The notes beneath the pieces are model-generated. The model did no database searches. It was not told the origin of the DNA and worked only from the letters and a program-made list of their open reading frames with translations. This document shows positions 24,345 through 39,672 of a stretch of DNA of 64,000 nt, piece after piece. The position numbers were made by a program, and so were the translations under genes. Numbering within the stretch: the stretch's first letter is position 1; each line of letters starts with the position of its first letter. This stretch comes from Trichoplax sp. H2 (taxonomy: Eukaryota > Placozoa > Uniplacotomia > Trichoplacea). The DNA lies in assembly GCA_003344405.1 (NCBI GenBank), contig NOWV01000206.1, positions 1 through 64,000 on the forward strand, read 5' to 3'.

Positions 24345-25494
24345 GGGGGTGGCGGAAAAAGATTCCCTTACCCACAGTACGTCTGGTCACCAGCTGGTGG
24401 ATGGTGGTGCAATCCTCGTAATTGGAAGCGTAATACTGCTCTTGCTACTGTAGCTGTTATTGGTATCTGTATACCTGCGTTCTGTTTGTCGGCATCCCGT
24501 GAAGTAAGGACTGCAGTAATCGATGTTTAACTTAACATTAACATAGGGTTACGCTAGATCAGGACCTTTTTGCAGCTTAGTTTGATCTCATTTAAAGTAG
24601 TATTAGCCAGAAGTATTTTATTGTTTAGACTCTTAAATTATAACTATTGGGTTCAAGTTGAATAGACAGACCAATGATAGCTTTATACCGTATCCTGTGC
24701 TAATGGGATTGATCCTAGCCTAAATTATGTCTATCAAATTCGTCAATTATATTATATAGTATTGATAGAATGTAATCTATGCGAGTAACAATTTCCTGAA
24801 CAAGCGCAAACGTTGGAATATCAACCTTATTCATGACTTTTAATCCTTGACTTATTTACTTCATCCCAGCTACTGTAGTTATTCCAGTAATGTGACCACA
24901 TACAACTGATGCCAGCACCGTACTATATCCCATGTAACCCATGCAACGTATAGTTTTAAGGTCCCAACTTTTAAATAAAAATTGCGCCCCTCTTAATATT
25001 TATTTCTACCACAATTTCCTACTTACATCAGCAATATCTGCATGTTATACGTGTATACAGTATTTGCCTTGCGATTCTACGTTTCCAGCATAAATGTTTA
25101 CGATGCACTTACGGTACTGAATGCAATTGAATGATGATTAGATATGTGATAGAAAAGGTACTTTTTTAACCGTATCGAAGAATCCTGATTCATCATTTCT
25201 GGTGTGCATTATCAATAAGTACAGTGACGATATTGTATTCTTTGAAGTATTGAATGATATGTTTTTTACACCTTCAGCGAATGGTACAACAACCTTACAG
25301 GCACGTTTTGTCCCAGAAATTTGCAAGGCATGCTAAGGTAACAAATATTTGTTGTATGTCATAGACTATACATAAGGGAGCTCAATAAAATTTTTGCATT
25401 AACGTCTTAACTTTTTTATGGTTTTATTGCCTATTTTTACCATCAGGAAGACGATCCGAGCTTGCCAGATTCTCACAGAGTATTCAAATGGTAA
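24345..25494 (+). CDS. Small one-pass membrane protein, family not identified (first exon missing)
   Basis: Two exons (24345-24503 and 25447-25494) with GT-AG borders splice in phase 0 to 68 residues plus stop. The chain begins GGGGKRFPYPQYVWSPAGGW, then NPRNWKRNTA, then one hydrophobic segment of about 20 residues (ALATVAVIGICIPAFCL), and a short charged tail ending DSHRVFKW, stop 25492-25494. The WSPAGGW...NPRNWKRNT pattern before a single membrane span looks like a conserved family, perhaps a small mitochondrial inner-membrane protein, but I cannot name it. The start codon is not inside the first exon; an ATG at 24152 followed directly by GTTCGT would leave only Met on a leader exon, but this is unproven. 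It is divergent from MRGBP across the pentamer array. Confidence 0.72.
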
Positions 25495-25980
25495 CTATTT
25501 TACGTTATGATTTTAAATGGCTACCTTGTTCGCTATAACAGCTGCCTACTTTCAAATTTGGAAAAGATTTCATCCTGCAATATCAAGAAGTTTTATTTTA
25601 CATTTGCTTATACGTACTGTTAAATATAATGTGGTGAAATTTGCTGTGAAGTTCATGGGAGACCTTCAACGGTTCTTGAAACTTATTTCAAATTCGTCTT
25701 TGAAATTATGGCAATAGATTATATTCTTAAGTAACTTTTATTTCGTAACCTGATGGTTACACTTCATATGTACAATACATTTTATATATACGTATATATT
25801 TACAATAAATGGCTTTACACAAGGTCGCTATCAATTCTCATTCATGTAAGTCACACACCTTACAAACGTAGTACAGCTCAGAATAGCTCAACACACAGAC
25901 TACTGCAAGTACATAGGCTGTAAGCAACCAAAGATATATTCAAGATACGCATATATACAGTATCAATTTGCTGGCAAAAT
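25495..25980. other. Convergent spacer before the TOPORS 3' end
   Basis: Short AT-rich spacer with no pentamer array. An open frame at 25517-25717 gives an unremarkable hydrophobic peptide and is probably chance. Confidence 0.5.
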
Positions 25981-28900
25981 CTATTTATTTGAAAGACTTT
26001 CAATATTTAACATCACTTGTAAAAGTTGACTCTTTTTGGATTTAATATCTTCATCTAATCGTTGGAGTTCGGCTTCAATATCTGATGTACTCATTTCCGC
26101 TATATTGTTGTGTTTTCTTCGGTGCCTACTCTTATGGTGATGGCGGTGTTTTCTACGTTTTTTTTTACTTCTTCCACGTTCTATAAAAGAATACAATTGC
26201 AAATCAGTTAGTCTTTTTTAACTCTATTAAATGCACCAACTAAATGTATATTACTGTGATTGCAGCCAACCTTTTGAAGCCGATGGTGAGGAAACTCGTT
26301 GATCGAAACTGTTATTGCCTACAGTTTCTAATTGAGCTCTTCGATCGACGCTATGCCTTCCTGCCGATATCATTTGGCTACCAGAGTCGATAGATCTAGT
26401 AGTTTGATTTCTGAAATAAATAGGAAATGTATCAAGAAGTTTAGTGTAACAATTTTTCCTTTCATAGACTAATAACTATCGTATCTATTTACATATTGCA
26501 CTGTACTACAATATAGTCCTATATAACAACTGAGTTGGTCCCAAGATTTACAAAGTTACCAGGCATAGCGGATATAAAAATTTAGCGGCAGGTAAAAGGC
26601 AGTTGTAACTATAACCACGAACTATTTATAATTTTAATAGTCCGTGCTAGAACTCATGCCTCGCATAACTAAATGATTATTAATCAGTCGATCCCTCGCT
26701 CGTTATACTTTGCGTGTATCACGAACTATTTATAATTTTAACAGTCCGTGCTAGAACTCATGCCTCGCATAACTAAATGAGTAATAACCAGTCGATCCCT
26801 CGCTCGTTATACTTTGCGTGTACCAACTGTGTTACGTATACCTTTTACTAATTTATAAGTTATCACTGACTCACTACACGCTAAGCATATTTATTACTTC
26901 CATATCTATCCCATAGACCAGTCGCCAGATTTTCTAGAATGATGCACATTATTTTTAAATAATATGAATTACATATCAGGTACGATCTCAATAAAATGTA
27001 TTATACAAGTTATTAAGACTGTAGTATATGCAAAGGCTAAAATTGAGCTATCAGCAGTGGAAAGGGAAATTCTATTTTATCAACTAAGAGAGGCAGGATA
27101 TTACGTTCGCGAAGGTTAAAACTATAAGGAAACATCTCGATTCTAGAAGTTCCAGCCAAAACTCTCACCTATCTACAGATATTGTACTAGATTATTTAGA
27201 CCGTATTATGCTCATTATAGTACTAAACATAATTTACTGACAGAAAGCACAATATTACAACAATGTCGCAGCGGCAATATTAAATTTAGAGGTTCATTGA
27301 TAAACCACAAACCAAGTGCTAACAGTTAACATGACAGTCATGAATCTTGAATTCTTGATAGAACTAAGTAAACATCGGTAAGTAGCAGAACTGCTAGTAA
27401 TGAGCCTTGCATGAAATCACTTGTCACTACAGTCATCTTATCGTTTATGCACTAATATGTTAATATACTGTGCAGCACTATGAACTAGGTATCTACAAGT
27501 CTATGACAGTACAGTGGTACTCACCAGCGTTATGCAGTGTTGAATAATGTATCACATCACAGCTTATTGATATGCAAGTATTCCTAACTTCCTATCCTCA
27601 GTCTACGCGTATAAACTAGCATTGTCTATTTAACACAGTGGCACAACAAAATGTCTAATAATGTACAGTATTTTTGTTTAACAAAAGTTGAAATTTAGAA
27701 GTATCTAACTATCGCAATCATAAAGTCCTTAGTGAGTACAGTATACTGTATGTGTCACGTCTGTAGCTCTTGGATAACAGTAATTCATTCGCAGGAACTG
27801 GTGCAATATTTTAATAATTTCGTGGAGTGCAGTGTAGCAAATACACATACTGTACAAGTGTACAGTAGTATTCTTTAAAATACAGTCGAAAAAAGTACTA
27901 ATTCAATCACAGGCTAGTCATTTACTAATTGTAAGCGTGAATAGCATCAGATAATAATTTATATCTACGCTTTGCAACTCTCTGAACAGTTAATACGGCG
28001 TCATGATTCATTCGTAGTAGAAGCTAGAAATTACAGAATATAGTATAATTTCTAGAAGTGCATGGTTAGTTAATAAAGCAACTACGTGACTCATCAACGC
28101 GACGTTTACTGAAAATGCATCACGTGTATTGTAAGTACGAACCTTGTATGATCTTCACTGGAGCTATTACTGGCTTGATCCGACGATGTTTCGCTATGAT
28201 TGATTATTGGTGAATCATCTAATTCTGTACGACTCAAAGCAGCCATCTGTAGCCTTTGCGAAGATTGCTCTTGATTATCTTCAGTATGACTTTCGCTTTC
28301 CTCTCGCCTTGGATTTTCTAATAGTACAGTATAATCCACAGCACCGAAAGCTTAGAAAGTCGAATGTGTGTACTGTACTGTACAGTAGACATTAGGGTAT
28401 GTGCACAGTGTACACTCACTGTACAGTACCCTGTGAAAAGTATATACTGTAAGCAGAGCCGAAAAATACTGTACTGTACTATACGCTCGTACTACAGTAT
28501 GTAAAAACTTTAAATACTGAATGCCAACTACAAATGAACTGGCTGCAACTCCGAGAATTTGTAATTGATTTACGTTTATTTTCTTCTCAGACTCAGAAAA
28601 AGGGAAAAAATATTACTGAAACTAACGTCAAATTATAGACTTCTACAGTAGTCTGCATGCATGTGCTCAGTCAGAGTACAGTAAAGTACACTGTACGTAT
28701 GATACTGCACTTCGTCCGGTACAACTTTTACTGTCCAACGTGCAGTGACAGTATGTACGCAAAACACCACTGTAAGGTGGTAATGTACTGTACTGTACAT
28801 TGTACAATAGGCAAGTAAATGGCTCACTTATTAATGGTTAAGAAGAAACAGTAGGGTAGCAGCAACGCATAAAATAAATAAATAGAATATTATACGTATA

Positions 28901-31900
28901 TCATATAAATCTGAACTGTGTCGCAAACACTACTGTACATAGTTCATTTAATAATTATAATTAGCAAGAAACAGTAGGTTGTCAGCAGCACAAAATATTA
29001 TACGCGTATTCGTATACGAGTATACGTACACGAATAAATCTCAACTGTGTAGAAGTCTACATTACTCAGACAGAAAATCCTTAGTACTATACTAGCTTAA
29101 CGTTCTGTCGATTCGCCAACAGAAATAACATAGTTCATAATGTAATGATTACAACTCTTCAGCTCTACTGCAAGATAGGCAAATATAACGCCGATAATGA
29201 TGTATATAATTAATTAATTATAAATAAATGGAGAAGGAGAATGGATAGAGATCATAATTATAGAAGTTGAATAGCTTATAGTTAATAACATATATATCGT
29301 ATATATATAGTCATAAATTATACAAACAGTACAGTACTTACCATAATTTTCAGGGGCAACGTAATCATACCGCGCAATCTTATCATACGTGAACATATCA
29401 TACGGCGACCTTGCAAAATTCACAAATTCGTGTAAAAAATGATTCGTTTTCTCATATAGGAAATGTGATAACTGTTCACGAAATTCATCCGATAGTATAT
29501 CGACTCTAAAATTGAAAATTAAAACAAAAAACTTAAGTATAGCAGGGAGTATACTTTCCGTAGTATGCAAGCCACACGACAGCGAATGGATAAATTCTCT
29601 ATGCATAAATCAATATCATTTTTTAATTCGTTACAGTAGTACGCAAACGTATTTATCGCATGCTATAACAGACACCCCACAAATTCCAGCATAGTATACT
29701 TGTATAGTATACTATAATCAAACGCTCTCATTTCTGGTACGTGTCCATACTCAAAGTATCCACATTGAGTATGCAACTTACTTATATATAATAGATAAAA
29801 TTAGCTGTCGAATAAAGGCAGCATCACCACTATTCCCAAGGACGACGTTTAATTCGCGACTAATCCAAGGAATAAGGCGGTGAGTGCAAGCAGGATTCCT
29901 TCTAAAGAATTCAGGTGCTATGAAAAAGAAAATTTATTGCAATTATAGCAAATGCATCGATAATTTATTCCTGAAATCACTTAGATACGCAAGGCAGAAA
30001 GCATTCGTAATTTACAACAAAAGCAATAATTACTCGACGTAAAATTTACTTACAAATATCTCTATATTTGGTTTTACCATTACTAGCCACTCCCTTTACC
30101 CATAAGGACGCGGCATAAATTGCCCTAGGTAAGTTCCGATCGATTTACAATTGTTCAATATGGTATTCCGTATGCATGGCAAAAATTAAGAGCAAATGCA
30201 TCAAATCTATACCTTCTTCTCTCCAATGATCTTAGATAAATTGGTTTCCTTCTCGTTGACGTAGAACCCCACTGAGAGTATCTAGAGGAGGAAGCATTGC
30301 CATTGACACCTGAAGTGCGGCTGGAACTAGATTGTTGGTGTCGCACGGGCCGACCTGATGTCATAGTGGTCCTATAGCGAAATCTGTTAACAAGATATAG
30401 TGTTATAACTTTACGAATTACGTTAACAAGATATAGTATTATAATTTTACGAATTATATATATATTACTTTGTTGCAAATATTATTTATAATAATTCGCG
30501 TAGTTCAATAAGACTTTAATATTACAACAGTTTGTTATTTGCTACTTTTGCACTAAATCGTAATATTCTAAATCCTCAAAGTATAAATTGGTACGTCAGT
30601 CTAAGAGCAACTAGACACTTTTGATACCGCCAAACAGCTGCATAAATATAAGATCAAAATTTCTGGAAGACCATTTTATGCAAATAAAGTAACATTCACT
30701 CAATAAGAAATACAGTAGTATAATCTGATTAGAGATAATGTTAGATTGACTTGAAGAATCTTGGCATATTTAAAGTTAGTAGCTAACAACAATAAATTTA
30801 CTCTCAGCTTGTTTAAATGATGATTGCGTCCTGGTTAATTAGAATTTAATTAATCCAATTTATCAGGTGATAGTGAAAAGTGAATATACTAGTTAGTCAT
30901 AAAGGTGTATCGGCTGAGAAGGTTGTAAATCTAATATAGATATTGGATTACGCTTAGTCCGGATATTAACCTGTTGTCTAAACGGAAAGCTCCATCGTCA
31001 ATGACCTCTTCTTTCTTTTTATCCGATTGCGAGAGTTGATACTATTAATAATTAAAACAAGCGAATTTTTAAATCTGCTTAAATATCAATTGCTACAATT
31101 TGCACTACAATCACGCAACAGAATTATATTATATCTAACTTAACATGATATTTTCCGTAATCAATACGTATTTAAATATTGACAGCGTTAAAAGTTAAAA
31201 ATCGCACTTAAGAGAGTAATGCTAATGTTATTTCCGTAATGTGAAACACATTGCAAGTTTGCAATATCAAATAACACTTTTGACTTTGTAACAATTCCAA
31301 GCAAATTAGGACCATGTTTATCTGATCTACTTTACGGCTACTGTAGATTTCAAATTATAAAAATTTAACTCTAAATCCAACTTCCTACTAAGCGTTACTA
31401 CACAGTCAAACAATTACCAAATGTATATATACTACGAGCAAGTACTACGATGTATTTCAACAACAGTCTAAGGTTATTAGCAGGCATACCATTTGATAAT
31501 CTTTGTCCGACTTTACCGTATGGATGATAGTCGTAAACTCCGATTTGCACAGAGGACACGTTTGTACAACTTCAGACCATTGTAAGATACAATAAAAGCA
31601 GAAAGTATCTATTTCCTAATTAAGGTGTTAAATAACATACTAAATAACTGAGCAATAATACTACTTTTAATGATACATACGTAGATTTATGTTCAAGCTT
31701 ATTCTCCCCCCAAATATGATTACTCGACGGAAGCCAGGCAGCAGATAGTTATTGGAGAAGCATAAACTTTCTAATCTCTAGCCGACTGTGATATTGCCAC
31801 TAATCTGCTTATAGTAGCTGAATCATTTGCTTATGTGAATATCAACATATACATATCACATGAATACAATTTTGTTACCAGTGTATACTACTTGGTAAAC

Positions 31901-32572
31901 ATTACGCACTAAAAATTCGAAGAAAACAAGCGGATGGTCAATGAATGGAAAGCGAATTGATTTTGCTATTATCGAAATGTACCCGGATGCCTTGAATGAG
32001 TATGCTGCAAGTTGCTGATGTAAAGATTCGAAGCAGACTGACAGATTATTCTATACTGAAAGTTATATAATACTAGTGTCAGCTTTCAAAGTTTAACCTA
32101 CACCACTATTTTATTTCTCATGATAACTCATTAGATACTGTACCAATATCACTTCATTGATTAAAAATGTAAGTCACTTAAAGTGTAAAATCTGTACCTC
32201 AGTCATTGCAGATGCTAATTGTTTTATACTAGATTTATATTAATCGGGATGCATATACGGACACTGTATGTGTTGACTTTGATCTACAATGTCGATATTC
32301 CATATCATAATTATCTCCAGTCTCTCAAAAAATGCGGAAATCTCAAGCAAGAATCGATGAATTTGTAATACCTACTGTAAACTTGCAACCTGGTACAGAC
32401 TGTTATGATCAAGGACGTATTGCTAGTTCGCTACATTAAGGATACGAAAACATTTCTCCAAGTAGGATTTATTTTCAAATGGGCATAAGCATATAGGGCA
32501 AGTAGGATCATCTTCGTTTTCCTTTGGGACTTCTACTTCCGAGCGAGTTGCGCTCGCTTCTGCCTCGGACAT
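25981..32572 (-). CDS. TOPORS: TOPORS-like RING E3 ubiquitin/SUMO ligase
   Basis: About ten exons. The first (32572-32446) starts MSEAEASATRSEVEV and holds CPICLCPF; the split codon at its end joins exon 2 (31608) to give CFHTFCFYC, followed by CPLCKSEF near 31545-31560, so the C3HC4 RING is complete. Next come FRYRTT (about 30380), RAIYAASLWV, FFRRNPACTHRLIPWISREL (about 29860-29910) and NFARSPYDMFTYDK (about 29370-29410), which follow human TOPORS closely. The tail is acidic/serine-rich, then a Lys/Arg/His-rich block and a final helical segment ending IESLSNK. In vertebrates TOPORS is a nuclear speckle/PML-body and centrosomal ligase acting on p53 and topoisomerase I. The protein is far shorter than the roughly 1,045-residue human one, lacking most of the SR-rich region. 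Introns of about 1.7 and 1 kb in the 3' half carry repeats. Confidence 0.92.
26616..26823. repeat. Tandem duplication in a TOPORS intron, unit 104 bases
   Basis: The unit starting CACGAACTATTTATAATTTT and ending TACTTTGCGTGTA is present twice in direct order at 26616 and 26720, with only a few substitutions. It lies in the intron between 28142 and 26411. No coding content was seen. Confidence 0.9.
28371..28805. repeat. (GTACW)n runs in a TOPORS intron
   Basis: Short pentamer runs occur at about 28371-28388, 28402-28430, 28467-28483, 28675-28700 and 28783-28806, within the intron at 28352-29339. This is the main cluster that is not next to a recognised gene start, and could mark an internal promoter. 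Confidence 0.75.
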
Positions 32573-33170
32573 TTTGATGATGCTAAAGCTAAACTAAACT
32601 TCTGCTAAATCGAAGTACTAAAGTGCAATTTCGAGTAAAAATAAACTCCAACTACAAGTTACAACTGCTGCACTTTACCAAGTCCATACAATGTACAATT
32701 GTACATGTACACTTGTACAGTACATACTGTACAGTACAGTACTGCACGGTATACTGAATGAGTCTATACCGAAATACTCCGGTAAGACGGATTAGCAGAC
32801 GGACTGCTTACATATGAAGGCAGCGAAGCCGGGGGAACTGCAGGTACTTTTATATGGAGCACTTAATACTTTACCAGGTAAAGTATTTAGTGGTCCTTGA
32901 CTGTTAGAAGATTTAAAGTATAATTAACATACAGCCCTGACTATCTTAGCTAGTTAAAAGAATGATCGATCCTATGCAAGTTTTCTCATTCCCGATCACT
33001 TGATCAAGTAGCCACGTACAGAATATCTTCAATATTCGTGTATTCAAATACAGAATTATAAATAACAGTCTATAGCGCTAATTAATATATGAGCCATTCT
33101 TCGTAATAACAAGTAGTTTTTTTTAATTAAGCATTTAAAGTAGTATAAATTGCTGTTATAAAATCCAGAT
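32573..33170. other. Spacer upstream of TOPORS
   Basis: No coding exon seen. It includes the TOPORS-proximal pentamer array and a small inverted AGTACTTTACC-type repeat near 32860-32895 (ACTTTACCAGGTAAAGT). Confidence 0.5.
32692..32752. repeat. (GTACW)n array upstream of TOPORS
   Basis: A run including GTACAATTGTACATGTACAC and GTACAGTACAGTACTG starts about 120 bases upstream of the TOPORS start codon. Same family and similar distance as at CCDC25 and MRGBP. Confidence 0.8.
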
Positions 33171-33408
33171 TTATATCGCATCTCCTTGGGCAATATAAAT
33201 ACAAACGATTTCCATGTAGTCAATACGGTATCTACAAGTAAAATGTCGAATCTTGGATCTTTATTATACAGTGCTTCGGTAAAAGTCATAACGATACAGC
33301 TCTTTATTACAGATTTTGCTTTACCATTTACATTCATTAAAATTACCTGTCAAAGATATGATTATTATTGGTATATTTATAGATTTCCCTCGCTGATTTG
33401 TTGTGCAT
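33171..33408 (-). CDS. Possible 40-residue two-exon protein, unidentified
   Basis: Exon 1 (33408-33347) starts MHNKSAREIYKYTNNN and ends AG|GTAATT. After a 115-base intron, exon 2 (33231-33171) begins at a TTGTAG acceptor, completes the split Arg codon and reads YRIDYMEIVCIYIAQGD, ending TAA at 33171-33173. Both exons are open in matching phase, and the ATG is preceded by an in-frame TGA. The peptide is balanced in composition and looks like real coding sequence, but I do not recognise it. It has no signal peptide or clear membrane span. It lies between TOPORS and DIMT1. A longer open frame on the same strand (33337-33056) reads through the intron and is less likely. Confidence 0.42.
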
Positions 33409-34035
33409 GGTTAGGTCAAGCAGTCATACTGTCACATCAAATCGATGTTTAGGCTCGAATATCCTATCCTTCTATTAGCCTAAATTAATGACTACAACGT
33501 TCAAATACGCTCAACTGCTTAGCAGACTTCTATATACATACGGACGTTAATCTTACAGTATTAAGATCAGTACCTAGAGTTTACACTATAGCAGTACATA
33601 AGACAATCGTTTGTTCGTGATCTTCTCTCCTTCAATAACGGATAATATGGCCCATTGTACAGAGTTGTGTTCCCTTGAGTCAGAAGGCCTAAAAAATTTT
33701 ATGACGGTCAGGAATATCTTCATATGAAGCATATGAAGAATTGTGTAATTGGCATCCAAGGAGACCTGAGAAAGGTTGATCCGATTTTGATCGCATTAAT
33801 TGTTTGATATACTTGTACTTGGAATAGTTCTATTTCCAGCTAATATCACGAAAATCCAAGCTGCTACCGTAACCGCTAACAAAACCTAATCGATTATGAA
33901 GCAAATTGAACGAAGTCAACGCAAAAGTAATTTCTTATCCTCTCTCGTAAATTTATAATAATACTCGCAAGCGCGAACGCATACTACTACAGTATTTCTG
34001 ATAATACAGTACAAGTCTATGCGTATCAATGCGTA
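33409..34035. other. Spacer with no recognised content
   Basis: AT-rich sequence with no convincing exon or repeat; presumably the upstream region of the small gene at 33408. Confidence 0.4.
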
Positions 34036-34722
34036 CAAGTTTTTATTGACTACCGCAGATGCTTCATGTAAAGATTCACTTCACTGCATATATCAATCCA
34101 TGTTCTGTTGATATCATGCTAAGACTCAAGTAATTGTATACTGTATTTACGCGTTTTAACAATGTGTAATAGAATAGAATGAAGATTTAACATTTCATAG
34201 AGCATAAACAGTGTCAAATTGCTTGTTTCACAATGTATGTTCTATGAAATGTTAAATCTTCATACCATTCATTTCATCGATAGTTTACTTACAATACTTA
34301 TAATGTAATACGCTGTCCTATCCATCTCTGATCAATCGATACATCCAATAAAAAGGTTTAGCAAGAAGTTATAAAGTTTTTATTGACTACTACAGATGCT
34401 TCATGTAAAGATTCACTTCACTGCATATATCAATTCATATTCTGTTGATAATATCATGTTAAGACTCAAGTAATTGCATACTGTATTTACGCGTATTATT
34501 AACAATGTGTGATAAAATAGAATGAAGATTTAACATTTCATAGAGCATAAACAGTGTCAAATCGCTTGTTTCACAATGTACTGTATGTTCCATGAAATGT
34601 TAAATCTTCATACCATCCATTTCATCGATAGTTTACTTACAATATTTATAATGTAATACGCTGTCCTATCCATCTCTGATCAATCGATATATCCAATAAC
34701 AAGGTTTAGCAAGAAATTATAA
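34036..34722. repeat. Two tandem copies of a 340-base unit, each with a long hairpin
   Basis: The unit beginning AGTTTTTATTGACTAC and ending AGGTTTAGCAAGAA is present twice, with the second copy from about 34374. Each copy carries the same inverted repeat with arms of about 22-23 bases: 34179-34201 with 34241-34263, and 34522-34544 with 34590-34611. The loops are related but differ by a 5-base insertion in copy 2. It lies upstream of DIMT1. Confidence 0.9.
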
Positions 34723-34865
34723 AATTGTCATCCTCAAGCTTAGCTAGTCAAAGTAACGATGGAAACGGATGTTGCTGACTGATGTTGCTAACTGCTAAAA
34801 CGAGCTGTTTATTAATATTGTATAGTACACAGGTAATGTACTGGATAGTATGCGCCACTATGACT

Positions 34866-34895
34866 GGACTACAGTACAGTGTACAGTGTACAGTA
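34866..34895. repeat. (GTACW)n run upstream of DIMT1
   Basis: CTACAGTACAGTGTACAGTG and the following GTACAGTACAAC lie about 270 bases upstream of the DIMT1 start codon; same pentamer family. Confidence 0.75.
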
Positions 34896-35156
34896 CAACC
34901 ACATGCTCTACGGTACTGAGAATGAAGCAGCTAAGCCTGTCTGCAGACTGGAAATGATTGCAGAGGTGCAGCGCAGATCCATCTAGGAAGTAATCCCTAG
35001 CAGAAGTGCAAACTATCTGTGAATTCTTACAAGTAGCTGGACACGATTGTGGTGATTACAATTTTACCCTTTGAATCCAACAGAAAATATCGGTGGTTGC
35101 ACAGTTAATAGGAGAATTATTCACTTTATCGGAACCCGAATTAATACGAAATCAGC

Positions 35157-37978
<2,822 letters not shown>

Positions 37979-39540
37979 AAGATGAAATAACATCTGTACA
38001 CTTATTATGTACTTATCTATCGTTTTCTACTAAGCTAGAAGATGAAAAGATTATATAATGTCAAAAATATTTAAACGTATTTTGTATATAAGACATACAT
38101 AAGTATCTATTATTTTCACATTTGCCATGTCATCATGATGACTTTTAATAGCCGTACGCATATACGTATCGATGTAATGATGAAATATTGCGATCATGAA
38201 TACTTTGTTGTGTACCACTGTAGATTTAATTATTATTAAATGTTATGACTTCTCATAGCAAATGGAAGGTCTGACTTAAATTGTAGTAACCTAGACTGTT
38301 ATAGAATAGGGTAACAACACTTGGAATTATCTTTAAGTCGACTCCCCGCCTAGAGGTGCTTTGCCAACGTAGCAATTAGTGATTTATCCAAGGCCAGTAG
38401 CTAATATTGTAACGCAAGTATGTGTATATTGTTCCAAAGTACCAAAATTTATTTATACCGCTCGACTTATAAGTAATTATTATATCGATAAATATTAGTA
38501 AATGCACGGCTACGTTAACTATATCTAACCCAGATATAATATGTCTGTTGATTTTTACTAAGCGAGTATCCTTCTTTCCATGCTCCTTGTCGAAATATTG
38601 TAGAGATTTACCCGTAAATTATTAAGAGAAGCATGATTACTAAAATTGTTAATTTTTTTCATCATTTTATGGTAATATTGATATCAACTGCGTAGTTGAT
38701 TCGAATTGATCAACGTAGACCATCAATCTAACTTCTTACATGAATATAATAATTTATTTAATATAAAATCACATTAAGCGTTGTTGACTTAGCAACGACC
38801 AAATATAAGCACCACCTATATACATTGTTGATGCTTATTCAAAGCATTAATTAGTAGAGCATTTTAATAACTGCTTTTACAGCTTAGCATTTGGCAGAGC
38901 AATCGCATACGTATATTTAGAAACTCAAAGCATTATGGAAGATCCATTGTTTGGGTAAATATTGGTAGTATTCTCTAAATGTCAGGCAATTACTTCAGTA
39001 ATTGCAAGTTACATATGTATTGATTATTTGAATCAGTCTATTATTATTATATTAATCATCAAAGAAATATCCAGCTACATTTTTAGTAAATGGCTAAAGA
39101 AGCTATGCAATAGCAAACAATCAAGAATTCAAAATTACAACGATACGTCTACGTAGTAAATTATCAAGATATATACTGTTATGTCTAGTTGCTGTATTTA
39201 TAGAGTATAATCCGTAAAGCAAATTAATTGTCAGTTTTACAGCTACAACATATCAATTTCTATTCGTAAACATCTTTTAAAAATTTTGAAGTAAAACTAA
39301 CACAAGTCAGTATACTCGTATCTCTTAATCATTGGGTATGAAAGAGTTGGGTCAAGAATCCGTTAATATCATTAACTATCAATGATATACTGATAATAAT
39401 ATTTTACTTATTTACCGTATGGCCTTATAGTTTATTTTTCTTCCAAGTTGCCCCCGTAGATAGTTATAATATGAGGTTAATATCTTTATTTTATAATGAC
39501 AGTAGCAGTAGACTCATTGTCGGATTATCGTTGACTTGAA

Positions 39541-39672
39541 ATAGCTAAAACTAGAAACGTAAAGGAAATAGCATTGCCAATAACAACAACAAATACATCA
39601 ACAAGCATCAAAAACAATAGCACGTTCTTTACAAGGGCTCCTAATGCCATATCAACAAAACAATAAGAATCA
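39541..39672 (-). pseudogene. Possible decayed seven-transmembrane receptor fragment (TM1-like)
   Basis: One minus-strand frame reads a hydrophobic helix LLFLMLVDVFVVVIGNAI followed by SFTFLVLAISSQR and a stop. The GN pair in the middle of a first helix, followed by a short basic loop, is typical of rhodopsin-class receptors. The frame stops immediately and I could not find helix 2 in any frame with confidence, so if real it is a broken fragment. AT-rich sequence can give hydrophobic frames by chance. Confidence 0.25.

Noticed and set aside
31600-32450. Loss of the RING histidine in TOPORS
   Set aside because: The split codon C|AT across the first intron restores CFHTFCFYC; the apparent loss came from choosing an acceptor 7 bases too early.
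33056-33337. A 93-codon minus-strand frame upstream of TOPORS
   Set aside because: It reads through the intron of the better-supported two-exon reading and gives an unremarkable AT-biased peptide.
34179-34611. MicroRNA precursors
   Set aside because: Hairpin size fits, but tandem origin and the reported absence of microRNAs in placozoans make a repeat element more likely.
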